DNA of 64,000 bases from DASXAI01 sp963728985 (GCA_963728985.1 CAVSME010000001.1:1-64000); one strand, 5' to 3'. Shown: positions 26,554 through 35,144, counted from the first letter of the stretch. Made by a program: numbers and translations. Notes: generated by a model from the letters alone, not told the origin.

Positions 26554-27785
26554 ACTGGCGCGACACCTTCCGCACGGCGGGCGAGGCGGTGCGGACCCAC
26601 CGGCTGCGCTCGGCCCTCACGATGCTCGGCATCCTCATCGGGATCAGCGCCGTCGTCTTGACGGTCGGGCTCGGCGAAGGGGCCAAGGCCGAGGTGCGCG
26701 ACAGCATCAACGCGCTCGGCACCAACCTCCTCGTCGTCTCGCCCGGCAGCACGACCGAGAGCAGCACCGGGATCCGCGGCGGCTTCGGTTCCGCATCCAG
26801 CCTCACCCGCCAGGACGCCGCCGCACTCGCCTCCTCCGATGTGGCGCCCGACATCCAAGCCGTGGCCGCCGTCTCCACCACGAACGCCGCGCTCGTGGCC
26901 GGCACCACCAACTGGACGACGACGCTGGCGGGCACCACCGCCAGCTGGCAGGACGTCCGCTCCCGGGAGCTGGCAACAGGGCGGTTCCTGACCGATGCCG
27001 ACGACTCCTCGGCCGCCGCCGTCGTCGTGCTCGGACCCGATACCGCGCAGCAGCTCTTCGGCACCACCGACGCCGTCGGCCGTACCGTCACCTACAACGG
27101 CGTCACACTGTCGGTCATCGGCGTGCTCGAGGAGGTCAGCTCCTCCGAGGCGACGACGAACAACGACATGGCGCTCGTGCCGGCCACCACGTACGCGCAG
27201 CGACTCGTCGGCGGCGCGAGCCGCAACTCGGTGAGCTCGATCTACATCAAGGCGACGTCGTCGAGCACGCTGTCGGCCGCCTACCAGGAAGCTGACGCGC
27301 TGCTGCTCAACCTCCACGGGATCACCAGCGCCACGAGTGCCGACTTCTCGATCGCCACCGAGCAGTCGATCCTGTCGGCCGCCACCACCGTCGACGACAC
27401 GATGAAGGTGATGCTGGCCGGCATCGCGGTGATCTCGCTGCTGGTCGGTGGGATCGGCGTCATGAACATCATGCTGGTCTCGGTCACCGAGCGCATCCGG
27501 GAGATCGGCCTGCGCAAGGCGCTCGGCGGGCGCCCGCGGCTGATCCGGCGCCAGTTCCTCGTGGAAGCGTCCCTGCTCGGCTTCGCCGGCGGCGTGCTCG
27601 GGGTGGGCCTCGGCATCGCAGGCGCCGTCGTCCTGCCCCACCTCACCGGATCCCGGGTGATCATCTCTGCGCCCGCCGCCGTCGGGGCGATCGTCATGGC
27701 GATGGCCATCGGCGTCGGCTTCGGTGTCTATCCCGCCTCGAGAGCGGCTCGCCTCGCTCCCATCGACGCCCTGAGGAGCGAGTGA
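26550..27785 (+). CDS. ABC transporter permease, MacB/FtsX type
   Basis: A 411-residue type VII ABC permease. It has TM1 (SALTMLGILIGISAVVLTVGL, residues about 22-42), a long periplasmic domain (about 50-280) and three C-terminal TM segments with VGGIGVMNIMLVSVTERIREIGLRKALGG, the typical coupling helix. GTG at 26550 overlaps the ATPase stop (GTGA); the open frame upstream belongs to a shadow of the adaptor. A second adaptor-like gene follows after one base. Confidence 0.9.
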   Translation: MNWRDTFRTAGEAVRTHRLRSALTMLGILIGISAVVLTVGLGEGAKAEVRDSINALGTNLLVVSPGSTTESSTGIRGGFGSASSLTRQDAAALASSDVAPDIQAVAAVSTTNAALVAGTTNWTTTLAGTTASWQDVRSRELATGRFLTDADDSSAAAVVVLGPDTAQQLFGTTDAVGRTVTYNGVTLSVIGVLEEVSSSEATTNNDMALVPATTYAQRLVGGASRNSVSSIYIKATSSSTLSAAYQEADALLLNLHGITSATSADFSIATEQSILSAATTVDDTMKVMLAGIAVISLLVGGIGVMNIMLVSVTERIREIGLRKALGGRPRLIRRQFLVEASLLGFAGGVLGVGLGIAGAVVLPHLTGSRVIISAPAAVGAIVMAMAIGVGFGVYPASRAARLAPIDALRSE

Positions 27786-27786
27786 G

Positions 27787-29637
27787 ATGACGGAATCGGC
27801 GACGCCGGCGAACGAGCGGCAGCCCACGGCCAAGGTCGACGTGGCGACGATGTTCCCGTCGTCGGTCCGCGCCGGGCGTCGGCGCTGGGTCCGCCGGCGG
27901 GCACGGGCCATCGCCATCATCATCGTGGTCGCCGCCGTGGCCGTGGCCGGCGCCGCCGTGGCCATGCAGGCGTCAGCGTCGGGGCCGGCCGAGTACCGGA
28001 CCGCCGCCGCCACGCAGCGCAGCGTCGACGCGGTGCTGCACGGCGTCGCCGTCATCGAGCCGGTGACGCAAGCCGCCGTCGCCTTCCCCGTCGGCGGCAC
28101 CGTGGCCACGGTGGCCGTCACCCTCGGCGCCGCGGTCGCCGCCGGCCAGCCGCTGGCGACCCTCGACACCAGCAGCCTCGAAGCCAACCTGCACAACGAG
28201 CAAGCGGCGCTCGACCAAGCCAACCTCACGCTCCAACGGGCGCTCGCCGGTGAGAGCGTCGCCGCCCCGTCCGGGACCCGATCCTTCGCGATGACGAGCG
28301 GCCGGGTGACGGCCACGCTCTATGGCGGCGTGGCCGCCGCCGTACCTGACGACATCGCCGCCGCGCAGCAGGCGGTGCTGGCCGCGCAGCAACAGGTCGA
28401 CACGGCCCGCAACCATGCGGCCGCCGCCCTGGCGTCGGCCACCACCGTCTGTGCCGCCATCGGCGTCGACCCGTCGACCGATCCCAGCGGCGCCGTCGCC
28501 GCCCTCACCGCCTGCCAGACGGCGCTGCAGGACGTGGCCGCCGCGCAGGCCGCAGTGAGCGACGCCCAGACGGCGCTGGCCACCGCGTCGACGACGCTCG
28601 ACGACCTGCTCAAGCAGTTGGTCGACCAACCGCCGCCGACCACCACGACGGTGCCCCCCACCACGACCGCGGTGCCGCCGACGACGACCACCTCTCCCGC
28701 GCCGACGACCACCGTCCCCTCACCGACGACAACGCAACCGGCGCCGGCGCCGACCACCACGGCGCCCCCTCGCTCGCCGGCGACGTCGGCCCCTGACACC
28801 ACCACGACGGCCCCTGACGCGAGCGGGAGCCGGACGGGCGGCGGGACGCGATCGGGCGGCGGTGGCACCAGTGGAAGTGGTGGGAGCCGATCGAGCGGTG
28901 CCTCGGGCACGACGACGGCCAAGCCGTCGGCCGCCGATCTCGTCGCCTACCAGAGCGCCGTCGACGCCGCCACGGCCAACGTGACGATGGCCGAGCAGGC
29001 CCTGGCCCAGGCGACCGTGGTCAGCCCCATCGCCGGCACCGTCGTCGCCGTGAACCTGGTTCCTGGCACCGCCGCCACCGCCGGCTCGACGACCCAGACG
29101 ATCGTGGTCGAAGGCGCCGGCGGGTTCGAGGCCACCACCACCGTCAGCCTCGACGACGTGCCCACCATCAAGGTGGGCCAGCCTGCCACGGTGACCGCCG
29201 ACGGGGCGACGACCGCCGTCGACGGATCGGTGGTGTCGATCTCGGCCGTGCCGGCCAGCACCTCGTCCACCAACTACCGGGTCGTCATCGCCCTGCCGCC
29301 CGACGCCAGCGGGCTCCTCAATGGGGCCATCGGCTCGGTGGCCATCATGACGGGCACCGCCTCCGGCGTGGCCGTACCGACGTCGGCGGTCACCACCACG
29401 GGCGCCATCCACACGGTGCGGGTGCGCGAAGGCAGCACCGTGCGCACGGTGGCGGTGCAGGTCGGCGTCGTCGGCGACACCTGGACGCAGATCACGAGCG
29501 GCCTCCAGGCGGGCCAGCAGGTGGTGCTGGCCGCCGTGGACGAACCCCTGCCCGGGTCGGCCACCTCGGCCACGACGACGGCCAACCGGCAGGGCACGTT
29601 CCCCTTCGGCCGCATCCAGCGGGGCGCCACGCCATGA
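27787..29637 (+). CDS. Second HlyD-type adaptor with Thr/Pro-rich linker
   Basis: A 616-residue protein with a cytoplasmic N-terminus of about 40 residues, a TM helix (AIAIIIVVAAVAVAGAAVAM), lipoyl-like segments FPVGGTVATVAVTLGAAVAAGQPLATLD and SPIAGTVVAVNLVPGTAAT, and a helical hairpin in between. The hairpin is interrupted by an about 100-residue Thr/Pro/Ser/Gly linker (residues about 280-380; TTTTVPPTTTAVPP and similar), which is typical of wall-spanning actinobacterial proteins. A C-terminal MFP-type beta domain follows. It starts one base after the permease stop. Two adaptors per ABC unit is unusual and may mean a heteromeric duct. Confidence 0.75.
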   Translation: MTESATPANERQPTAKVDVATMFPSSVRAGRRRWVRRRARAIAIIIVVAAVAVAGAAVAMQASASGPAEYRTAAATQRSVDAVLHGVAVIEPVTQAAVAFPVGGTVATVAVTLGAAVAAGQPLATLDTSSLEANLHNEQAALDQANLTLQRALAGESVAAPSGTRSFAMTSGRVTATLYGGVAAAVPDDIAAAQQAVLAAQQQVDTARNHAAAALASATTVCAAIGVDPSTDPSGAVAALTACQTALQDVAAAQAAVSDAQTALATASTTLDDLLKQLVDQPPPTTTTVPPTTTAVPPTTTTSPAPTTTVPSPTTTQPAPAPTTTAPPRSPATSAPDTTTTAPDASGSRTGGGTRSGGGGTSGSGGSRSSGASGTTTAKPSAADLVAYQSAVDAATANVTMAEQALAQATVVSPIAGTVVAVNLVPGTAATAGSTTQTIVVEGAGGFEATTTVSLDDVPTIKVGQPATVTADGATTAVDGSVVSISAVPASTSSTNYRVVIALPPDASGLLNGAIGSVAIMTGTASGVAVPTSAVTTTGAIHTVRVREGSTVRTVAVQVGVVGDTWTQITSGLQAGQQVVLAAVDEPLPGSATSATTTANRQGTFPFGRIQRGATP

Positions 29638-29659
29638 TCGCCCGCCGATCCGGGGCCGA

Positions 29660-29678
29660 TCCTCAGGTCCTTCCCAGG
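29660..29678 (+). promoter_or_regulatory. Direct repeat TCCTCAGG/TTCCCAGG, 11-bp period
   Basis: TCCTCAGG (29660-29667) and TTCCCAGG (29671-29678) are 11 bases apart and end 32 bases before the response-regulator ATG. They are degenerate versions of the TTCTCAGC pair at 24148. An autoregulatory binding site for the adjacent OmpR-type regulator is the natural reading. Confidence 0.45.
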
Positions 29679-29710
29679 CGATCCACGGTGACCGAGATCA
29701 CCATGGCGCC

Positions 29711-30100
29711 ATGACTGCCCTGCGCGCCCTGGCCGTGGACGACGATCCCGGCATCTGCGAGCTGCTCCAGCTCGTGCTGTCGGCCGAGCACTTCGTTGTG
29801 GCGACGGCCGGGTCGGGCCAGGAGACGCTGGCGTGCTTGGACACGTTCACTCCCGATGTCGTACTGCTCGACATCATGTTGCCCGACATGACCGGCTTCG
29901 AACTGGCCGGCCTGATCCACGCCCGCGTCGATGTGCCCATCATCTTCGTCACCGCTCGCGACGTCCCGGCCGACCGCATCCGCGGGCTGACGATCGGCGA
30001 CGACTACATCGCCAAGCCGTTCTCGCTCGAGGAGCTGCTGGCGCGTGTGCGCAACGTGGCCCGGCGGCGGTGCCGGCCCGGGTGCTCGACCCTTGCCTGA
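29711..30100 (+). pseudogene. OmpR-type response regulator truncated after the receiver domain
   Basis: The 129-residue product is a normal receiver: acidic pocket D10-D12, phospho-acceptor D54 in LLDIMLPD, T81 in FVTARD and K102 in AKPFS. Residues 104-118 (SLEELLARVRNVARR) are the usual linker into a winged-helix domain, but the sequence then turns into CRPGCSTLA and stops. The DNA-binding domain of about 95 residues is absent and the next gene starts 18 bases later. No histidine kinase is present either. A deletion that removed the effector domain, perhaps with the kinase, fits best. A stand-alone receiver is possible but the linker argues against it. Confidence 0.7.
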
Positions 30101-30118
30101 AACTCCCTGGAGGAACGA

Positions 30119-30712
30119 ATGAGAACGTTGAAGTCGCTGGTACCGGCGTTGGCCATCGCCAGCGTGGTGCTGCTCGCCGCATGCGGAGGAGGCGGCAGTT
30201 CGTCCGGCGCGAGCCCCGCCACGACGGCGGCGACGACGCCGTCCAGCGACGCCGGCGGCGGTAGCGCGGCGAACGGTGACGGGCAGGGCGGGGGCGGCAG
30301 CAACATCAACGACCCCGCCGTGCAGCAGTGCCTCGCCGACAAGGGCGTGACGATGCCGTCGTTCCCCCGCCGCGGCCAGGGTGAGGCCCCGCCCGACTCG
30401 GCCGCCAACCCCGAAGGGGGCGGCCCGCGTGGCGGCTTCGGCGGCGGCCTCGACGACGCCACCCGCCAGGCCCTGCAGGACTGCGGGGTGACGTTCGGGC
30501 GCGGCGGCCAGGGCGGTGGCGGCGGCCTCGGCGGCGCGTTCAACGATCCGGCCGTGCAGCAGTGCCTCGCCGACAAGGGCATCACCCTGCCGCAGCGGGG
30601 CGCCGAGCAGCAGCCCACGGAGGGCAGCCGTCCGACGATCGACGATGCCACCCGCCAGGCCATCCAGGACTGCCGGGCCCAGGCCACCACCACCACGACG
30701 ATCGCCGCCTGA
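30119..30712 (+). CDS. Lipoprotein with two Cys-paired 78-residue repeats
   Basis: A 197-residue predicted lipoprotein. The signal peptide ends in lipobox LAAC (C22), then comes a Ser/Thr/Gly-rich spacer. NDPAVQQCLADKG occurs at residues 64 and 142, each followed by Pro/Gly-rich sequence and then DDATRQALQDC or DDATRQAIQDC, so each repeat holds one cysteine pair. ATG at 30119 has GGAGG seven bases upstream. I recognise no family. It closes the MacAB-like cluster, so it may be the exported cargo, an extracellular partner of the pump, or a sensor lipoprotein for the damaged two-component system. Confidence 0.75.
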   Translation: MRTLKSLVPALAIASVVLLAACGGGGSSSGASPATTAATTPSSDAGGGSAANGDGQGGGGSNINDPAVQQCLADKGVTMPSFPRRGQGEAPPDSAANPEGGGPRGGFGGGLDDATRQALQDCGVTFGRGGQGGGGGLGGAFNDPAVQQCLADKGITLPQRGAEQQPTEGSRPTIDDATRQAIQDCRAQATTTTTIAA

Positions 30713-30731
30713 TCGACCGTAGGCTCTCGGG

Positions 30732-31235
30732 GTGAGCGGGCCGCTGCAGGTGCTGGTGCTGGCCGACACCCACGTCGGACCCAAGGGCAAGCGGGACCTG
30801 CCCCCGTCGGTGTGGTCGCTCGTCGAGGCCGCCGACGTCGTGCTCCACGCCGGCGACATCAAGACCGACGACTTCCTGGCTCGATTGAGCGCCGCCGCCG
30901 TCACGTACGCGGTGGCCGGCAACAACGACGTCGACATGACGTCACCGCCGCCCGAGGAGCGCCGGCTCGAGCTGGCCGGCGTGGCCGTGGGCATGGTGCA
31001 CGACGCCGGTCCGACGCTCGGGCGGGCTCGCCGGATGCGGCGGCGGTTCCCGGACGCCTCGCTGGTCGTGTTCGGGCACAGCCACGTGCCCTACGACCAG
31101 CTCGGCGCCGACGGGCAGCGCCTCTTCAACCCCGGCTCACCGACGCTGCGCCGCCGCCAGCCCCGCCACACGTTCGGCCAGCTCGTGCTCGACGACGGCA
31201 AGATCATCGACCACCGGATCGTCCCACTGGACTGA
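30732..31235 (+). CDS. Calcineurin-like metallophosphoesterase (YfcE/MJ0936 type)
   Basis: A 167-residue phosphodiesterase with all dimetal motifs: ADTH, HAGDI, GNND, the VHD segment and GHSHVPY. It is short, like YfcE-type phosphodiesterases that act on cyclic or small phosphodiesters. GTG at 30732 starts SGPLQVLVLADTH. The frame is complete and of standard size. It may be read through from the lipoprotein gene 19 bases upstream. Physiological substrate unknown. Confidence 0.85.
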   Translation: MSGPLQVLVLADTHVGPKGKRDLPPSVWSLVEAADVVLHAGDIKTDDFLARLSAAAVTYAVAGNNDVDMTSPPPEERRLELAGVAVGMVHDAGPTLGRARRMRRRFPDASLVVFGHSHVPYDQLGADGQRLFNPGSPTLRRRQPRHTFGQLVLDDGKIIDHRIVPLD

Positions 31236-31264
31236 GGCGAGGTCCCTGGTGTCGGCCCGCCCGA

Positions 31265-33064
31265 CTACCGCGTGACCTCCATGCCGGTGAACTCGCCGCT
31301 GGAGCGCCAGTCCTCGAGGAGCTTGGCGAACACGATCGGCCCGGCGCCGTAGAAGCCGTTGCGCTGGCTGCGCTCCCCCGGTCGGCCCTCGTTGTTGTAG
31401 TAGCCAGGCGTGCACGCCTCGAAGAACTTCTGGTTGTTCTGGGCGAGGCTCAGGATCGTCTCCACCCACTCCGTCTCGGCGGTCTCGGACGGTTCGATGG
31501 CGCGCACGTCCTCGCTGAGGCCGTGTCCGATGATGTAGGCGGCGTGCCGGCTCTGCTCATCGAGCATGTGGGGGAAGTTCACCGTGAACCCCGACTGCGC
31601 CGGGCTGAAGATGAGCAGGTTCGGGAAGCCGCGGGTGTGCATGCCGTAAAGCGTGGACGCGCCGTCGGCCCACTTCTCCGTGAGGGTCAGGCCGTCGCGC
31701 CCGACGACCTCGTAACCGGCGCGACGGGTGTAGTCGGTCCCCACCTCGAAGCCGGTTCCGAAGATGATGCAGTCGAGCTCGTACTCCTGCCCGTTGGCCA
31801 CGATGCCCTTGGGCGTGATGCGCTCCACACCCCGGCCCGCGGTGTCGACGAGCGTGACGTTCGCCCGGTTGTAGGTGTCGAGGTACTCGTCATGGAAACA
31901 CGGCCGCTTGCAGAACTGGCGGTAGTACGGCTTCAAGGCCTCGGCGGTCGCCGGGTCGTTCACGATGGAGTCGACCCGCGCCCGGACCTGTTCCATCTTC
32001 TCGAAGTCGGCCATCTCCATCGTGGCGGCGAGGCCCTCGGCGCTGAGGTCAGCGTCCTCGCGCCGCACCATGATCAGCAGCTTGCCGATGATGTCGGTCC
32101 ACCCGTCGCTGACGAGGTCCTCGTCCTGGAAGCCACCGGACACGAGCGTGTTGAAGTTGTCCATGCGGCGCCGCTGCCAGCCGGGCTCCAGGCTGGCCGC
32201 CCAGTCCGGGTCGGTGGGCCGGTTGGCCCGCACGTCGATCGACGACGGCGTGCGCTGGAAGACGTACAGGTGCTCGGCCGCCTCGCCGAGATGGGGGACG
32301 CACTGCACGGCGGTGGCCCCGGTGCCGATGATGCCGATGCGCTTGCCGTGCAGGCCGGTGAGCCCACCGTCGGAGTCGCCTCCGGTGTAGTCGTAGTCCC
32401 ACCGGCTGGTGTGGAAGGTGTGGCCCTCGTACGAGTCGATCCCCGGGACCGCCGGCAGCTTGGGCCGATGCAGCGGACCGTTGGCCATGCAGACGAAGCG
32501 GGCCCGCATCTCGTCGCCCCGGTTGGTCGAGATGATCCACCGGGCACTCTCGTCGTCCCAGCGCAGCTCCTTCACCTCGGTCTGGAAGCAGGCATCACGG
32601 TAGAGGTCGAAGTGGCGACCGATGGCCTGGCTGTGGGCGAGGATCTCGGGCGCGTGGGAGTACTTCTCCTGAGGGACGTACCCGATCTCCTCCAGCAGAG
32701 GGAGGTAGATGTACGACTCCACGTCGCACATGGCGCCGGGGTAGCGGTTCCAGTACCAGGTGCCCCCGAAGTCGCCGCCCTTCTCGATCATCCGGATGTT
32801 CTCGACGCCCGCTTCCCGCAGCCGGGCACCCGCCAGCAGGCCGCCGAAGCCCCCGCCTATGACGACCACGTCGACGTCGTCGAAGAGCGGCGCTCGCTCG
32901 ATCGGAGCGACGTAAGGATCCTCGAGGTAGTGGGCGAAGCCGCCCACCATCTCTTGGTACTGATCGTTGCCATCGGGACGAATCCGCTTGTCGCGCTCTT
33001 CCTGGTACTTGGCGCGCAGCGCATCCGGATCGAACGGGAGCGTCTCCTGCTCGGTCGTCGACAT
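31265..33064 (-). CDS. Type I Baeyer-Villiger-type flavin monooxygenase
   Basis: A 599-residue FAD/NADPH monooxygenase. The first Rossmann motif VVIGGGFGGLLAGARL is near residue 67, the BVMO fingerprint appears as YEGHTFHTSRWD, and the second Rossmann motif GIIGTGATAVQC follows near 240. The N-terminal extension of about 60 residues and the downstream GTGFEVGTDY segment resemble cyclododecanone/steroid-type BVMOs. These enzymes insert oxygen next to a ketone to make esters or lactones. ATG at 33064 has GGAGG upstream. It is the last gene of a minus-strand cluster with a TetR regulator and LLM enzymes. Confidence 0.88.
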   Translation of the reverse strand: MSTTEQETLPFDPDALRAKYQEERDKRIRPDGNDQYQEMVGGFAHYLEDPYVAPIERAPLFDDVDVVVIGGGFGGLLAGARLREAGVENIRMIEKGGDFGGTWYWNRYPGAMCDVESYIYLPLLEEIGYVPQEKYSHAPEILAHSQAIGRHFDLYRDACFQTEVKELRWDDESARWIISTNRGDEMRARFVCMANGPLHRPKLPAVPGIDSYEGHTFHTSRWDYDYTGGDSDGGLTGLHGKRIGIIGTGATAVQCVPHLGEAAEHLYVFQRTPSSIDVRANRPTDPDWAASLEPGWQRRRMDNFNTLVSGGFQDEDLVSDGWTDIIGKLLIMVRREDADLSAEGLAATMEMADFEKMEQVRARVDSIVNDPATAEALKPYYRQFCKRPCFHDEYLDTYNRANVTLVDTAGRGVERITPKGIVANGQEYELDCIIFGTGFEVGTDYTRRAGYEVVGRDGLTLTEKWADGASTLYGMHTRGFPNLLIFSPAQSGFTVNFPHMLDEQSRHAAYIIGHGLSEDVRAIEPSETAETEWVETILSLAQNNQKFFEACTPGYYNNEGRPGERSQRNGFYGAGPIVFAKLLEDWRSSGEFTGMEVTR

Positions 33065-33087
33065 GTTGTCCTTGCCCTCCAGTGTCT

Positions 33088-33714
33088 TCAGGATCGGATC
33101 GTGATCAGGGTGTTGCGCAGCAGCCGCTCGAGCGCATCGGCGCACCGTAGGCGGGTCTCGTGGTCGTGGCGACCTACCACCGACAGGCCCCACAGGAACA
33201 TCGCCACCGACTCGGCGAACAGCACGGCGTCCTGCTCCCGCAGCTCACCGCGCGCCGTCGCTCGCGACACCATCGCCGAGAACAGCTCGTTCACAGCATC
33301 GACCTGGATCTCCGAGCTGGCCACGTCGATCTGGGCCCGGATGGCGAGCAGCGTCATCGACGGGCGGTCGCGCATGATCTCGCACGCCCGCCGCACCACC
33401 GCCATGATCTCGTCGACCACCGACGGTTGCGCACCTTCGGCGACGTCGGCGTACTCGCGCCAGGCCACGTCGATCGAGTGCTGGAAGGCGGCGATGTAGA
33501 GCGTCCGCTTGTTCGAGAAGTGGTGGTAGATGGTGGGCGGCGTCACGCCGGCGCGCTCGGCGATGGTGAGCGACGCCGTGCCCTCGAAGCCGCCATCGGC
33601 GAAGCAGTCGACGGCCGCTTCCAGGATGCGCAGCTTCGTGTCCTCGCTGCTGGTGTTGCGAGGACGACCGGGCTTGCGCTTCGCCGGGGCGGCGACCACG
33701 GCGCCGTCAGCCAC
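33088..33714 (-). CDS. TetR-family regulator with AT-hook-like N-terminus
   Basis: A 208-residue repressor-type protein. An AT-hook-like KRKPGRPRN (residues about 9-17) precedes the helix-turn-helix LTIAERAGVTPPTIYHHFSNKRTLY. The C-terminal domain is of the helical ligand-binding kind. GTG at 33714 was chosen since it overlaps the upstream stop in GTGGCTGA; the frame is open to 33933, but that part is Ser/Pro-rich shadow sequence. It lies between an LLM enzyme and the BVMO and probably controls the cluster. The promoter at 35115 is a candidate target. Confidence 0.8.
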   Translation of the reverse strand: MADGAVVAAPAKRKPGRPRNTSSEDTKLRILEAAVDCFADGGFEGTASLTIAERAGVTPPTIYHHFSNKRTLYIAAFQHSIDVAWREYADVAEGAQPSVVDEIMAVVRRACEIMRDRPSMTLLAIRAQIDVASSEIQVDAVNELFSAMVSRATARGELREQDAVLFAESVAMFLWGLSVVGRHDHETRLRCADALERLLRNTLITIRS

Positions 33715-34921
33715 CGAGGGGAGGCGGAGCAGGCCGGCCGCGCTCGGCGGCGTAGGCCCCGATCGACTTGTCGATGGCGGCGATGGTGGCGTTGACGAAG
33801 CGGTGGTCGGTGCCGACGATCCAGTCGTAGGACGCCTGCGTGGGTTCGAGCTGACCCTGGAAGTGCGGCATGACGTATTGCGCGAACAGCTCGTAGGACC
33901 GCAGGGTGGCAGCGGTGTCGGCGATGTCACCACCGAACATGAGGAAGCAGCCGAAGCCGCCCGACTGGTCGACGAGCCGCTGGATCTGGGCCACGGCCAT
34001 CTCCGGCGTGCCGATCACGGCCGACCCGGCCTCGTTCATCTCCTTCACGCGGCCCTCGTAGTCAGTGGCCTCCACCGGACCGGTGGGCACGACGTGGGCG
34101 AGGTAGTCGAACACGCGCTCCAGTCCGTAGCGGCAGTTGTCGAGCGCCTCCTGCTCGGTCTCGGCCACGTGGATGGGGCCCATCATGCGCCACTGGCGGC
34201 GGTCGACGGTGGTCCCGTAGTCGGCGGCCTGCTCCTCCATGACGGCCCAGTGACCGGCGAGCATCTCGAAGCCGAGTGGCGTCGTGGCGGCGATGGACAG
34301 GAGCCCGGCACCGTAGCGACCGGCCGCCTTGGGGCCCGACGGCGAGATGGACGCCGCCACCGCGACGTCGAAGTTGCTGTACGGGCGCAGCTGCAGCCGG
34401 CCCTCGTTGATGGTGAACCAGTCGGTCTTGGCCGTCACCACTTCGCCGCGGAACAGCGCCATGATGACGTCGAAGCTCTCCTCCATCATGCGCCGCTGCT
34501 CGTCGGGATCGATCCCGAGCATGTACGCGTCGGACGTGAGCTGGCCCGGCCCGACGCCGAACATCATCCGCCCCTTGGTGAGGTGGTCGAGCATCACGAT
34601 GCGATCGGCCAGGATCAGCGGGTGGTGGTAGGGCAGCGAGTTCACCCCGGTGCCAAGCTTGATGTTGCGAGTGCGCTCGGCGGCGGCGGCGATGAATACC
34701 TCGGGTGAGGCGATCGTCTCGAAACCGCTGGAGTGGTGCTCGCCGATCCACGCCTCGTCGTAGCCGAGGGCGTCGAGATGCTCGACCAGCTGGAGGTCAC
34801 GCTGCATCAAGAGCGTCGGGTTCTGCCCCACGGGATGCATCGGCGGCAGGAAGATGCCGAAGCGCAACCGCTCGCCGCGAGCTGCTCCATTCGTGCCGTT
34901 CGCTCCCCACGCCAGTGTCAT
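33707..34921 (-). CDS. LLM-class flavin-dependent monooxygenase (limonene/alkanal type)
   Basis: A 404-residue luciferase-superfamily enzyme. RLRFGIFLPPMHPVGQNPTL near the N-terminus, DEAWIGEHHSSGFE with the conserved EHH, the SLPYHHPLILADRIVMLDHLTKGRMMFGVGPG segment and the C-terminal FGCFLMFGGDIADTAAT are close to limonene-1,2-monooxygenase-like and related FMNH2-dependent enzymes. ATG at 34921 overlaps the stop of the deleted PhyH remnant (ATGA), and its own stop overlaps the TetR start. It may supply an oxygenated terpenoid or ketone to the BVMO downstream. Confidence 0.9.
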   Translation of the reverse strand: MTLAWGANGTNGAARGERLRFGIFLPPMHPVGQNPTLLMQRDLQLVEHLDALGYDEAWIGEHHSSGFETIASPEVFIAAAAERTRNIKLGTGVNSLPYHHPLILADRIVMLDHLTKGRMMFGVGPGQLTSDAYMLGIDPDEQRRMMEESFDVIMALFRGEVVTAKTDWFTINEGRLQLRPYSNFDVAVAASISPSGPKAAGRYGAGLLSIAATTPLGFEMLAGHWAVMEEQAADYGTTVDRRQWRMMGPIHVAETEQEALDNCRYGLERVFDYLAHVVPTGPVEATDYEGRVKEMNEAGSAVIGTPEMAVAQIQRLVDQSGGFGCFLMFGGDIADTAATLRSYELFAQYVMPHFQGQLEPTQASYDWIVGTDHRFVNATIAAIDKSIGAYAAERGRPAPPPLGG

Positions 34922-35106
34922 CGGTTCGTGCTCCTCATCGGTTCGTGGCCGTCAGTTCGGGGAAGGCCTCGTGGCGGAAGGCCATCCCTCCAGTCGAAGG
35001 CCGCTTCCGCGCGGCGCAGTGCCGCCGGGTCGAGCAGCTGCGGGACGTGGATGGCGCCATCCTCGCGATAGGCACGGCGCAGCTCGGCGATGTCGGACCG
35101 GCTCAT
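34918..35106 (-). pseudogene. Internally deleted PhyH-type (phytanoyl-CoA) dioxygenase remnant
   Basis: The 62-codon frame begins MSRSDIAELRRAYREDGAIHV and continues to RRAEAAFDW, which is the start of PhyH-family 2-oxoglutarate dioxygenases. The sequence then departs abruptly; in another frame it reads FRHEAFPELTATNR, which looks like a family C-terminus. The entire iron-binding core (HxD...H) of about 200 residues is gone. The frame stops by overlapping the next gene's ATG. This appears to be a real internal deletion, now acting only as a short leader ORF. Confidence 0.55.
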
Positions 35107-35114
35107 CGGCCGAG

Positions 35115-35144
35115 ATTATTCCGGCCATTCGATTCCGGTGTCAA
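35115..35144 (-). promoter_or_regulatory. Sigma70-type promoter, TTGACA-N18-AATAAT, leaderless
   Basis: On the minus strand TTGACA (35144-35139) and AATAAT (35120-35115) are separated by 18 bases. The ATG of the PhyH remnant lies at 35106, only 8 bases beyond the -10, so the transcript would start at or near the start codon. Three CCGGAA hexamers lie at 35155-35150, 35138-35133 and 35124-35119, around and inside the promoter, and could be repressor half-sites. Confidence 0.6.

Noticed and set aside
28620..28930. ACC/ACG-rich repeats as a possible tandem-repeat or CRISPR-like array
   Set aside because: They encode an in-frame Thr/Pro/Gly linker in an adaptor protein and have no constant repeat-spacer spacing.
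33715..33933. N-terminal extension of the TetR protein to 33933
   Set aside because: The extra residues are Ser/Pro/Thr shadow sequence of the upstream LLM gene; GTG 33714 is coupled to its stop and precedes the AT-hook-like start.
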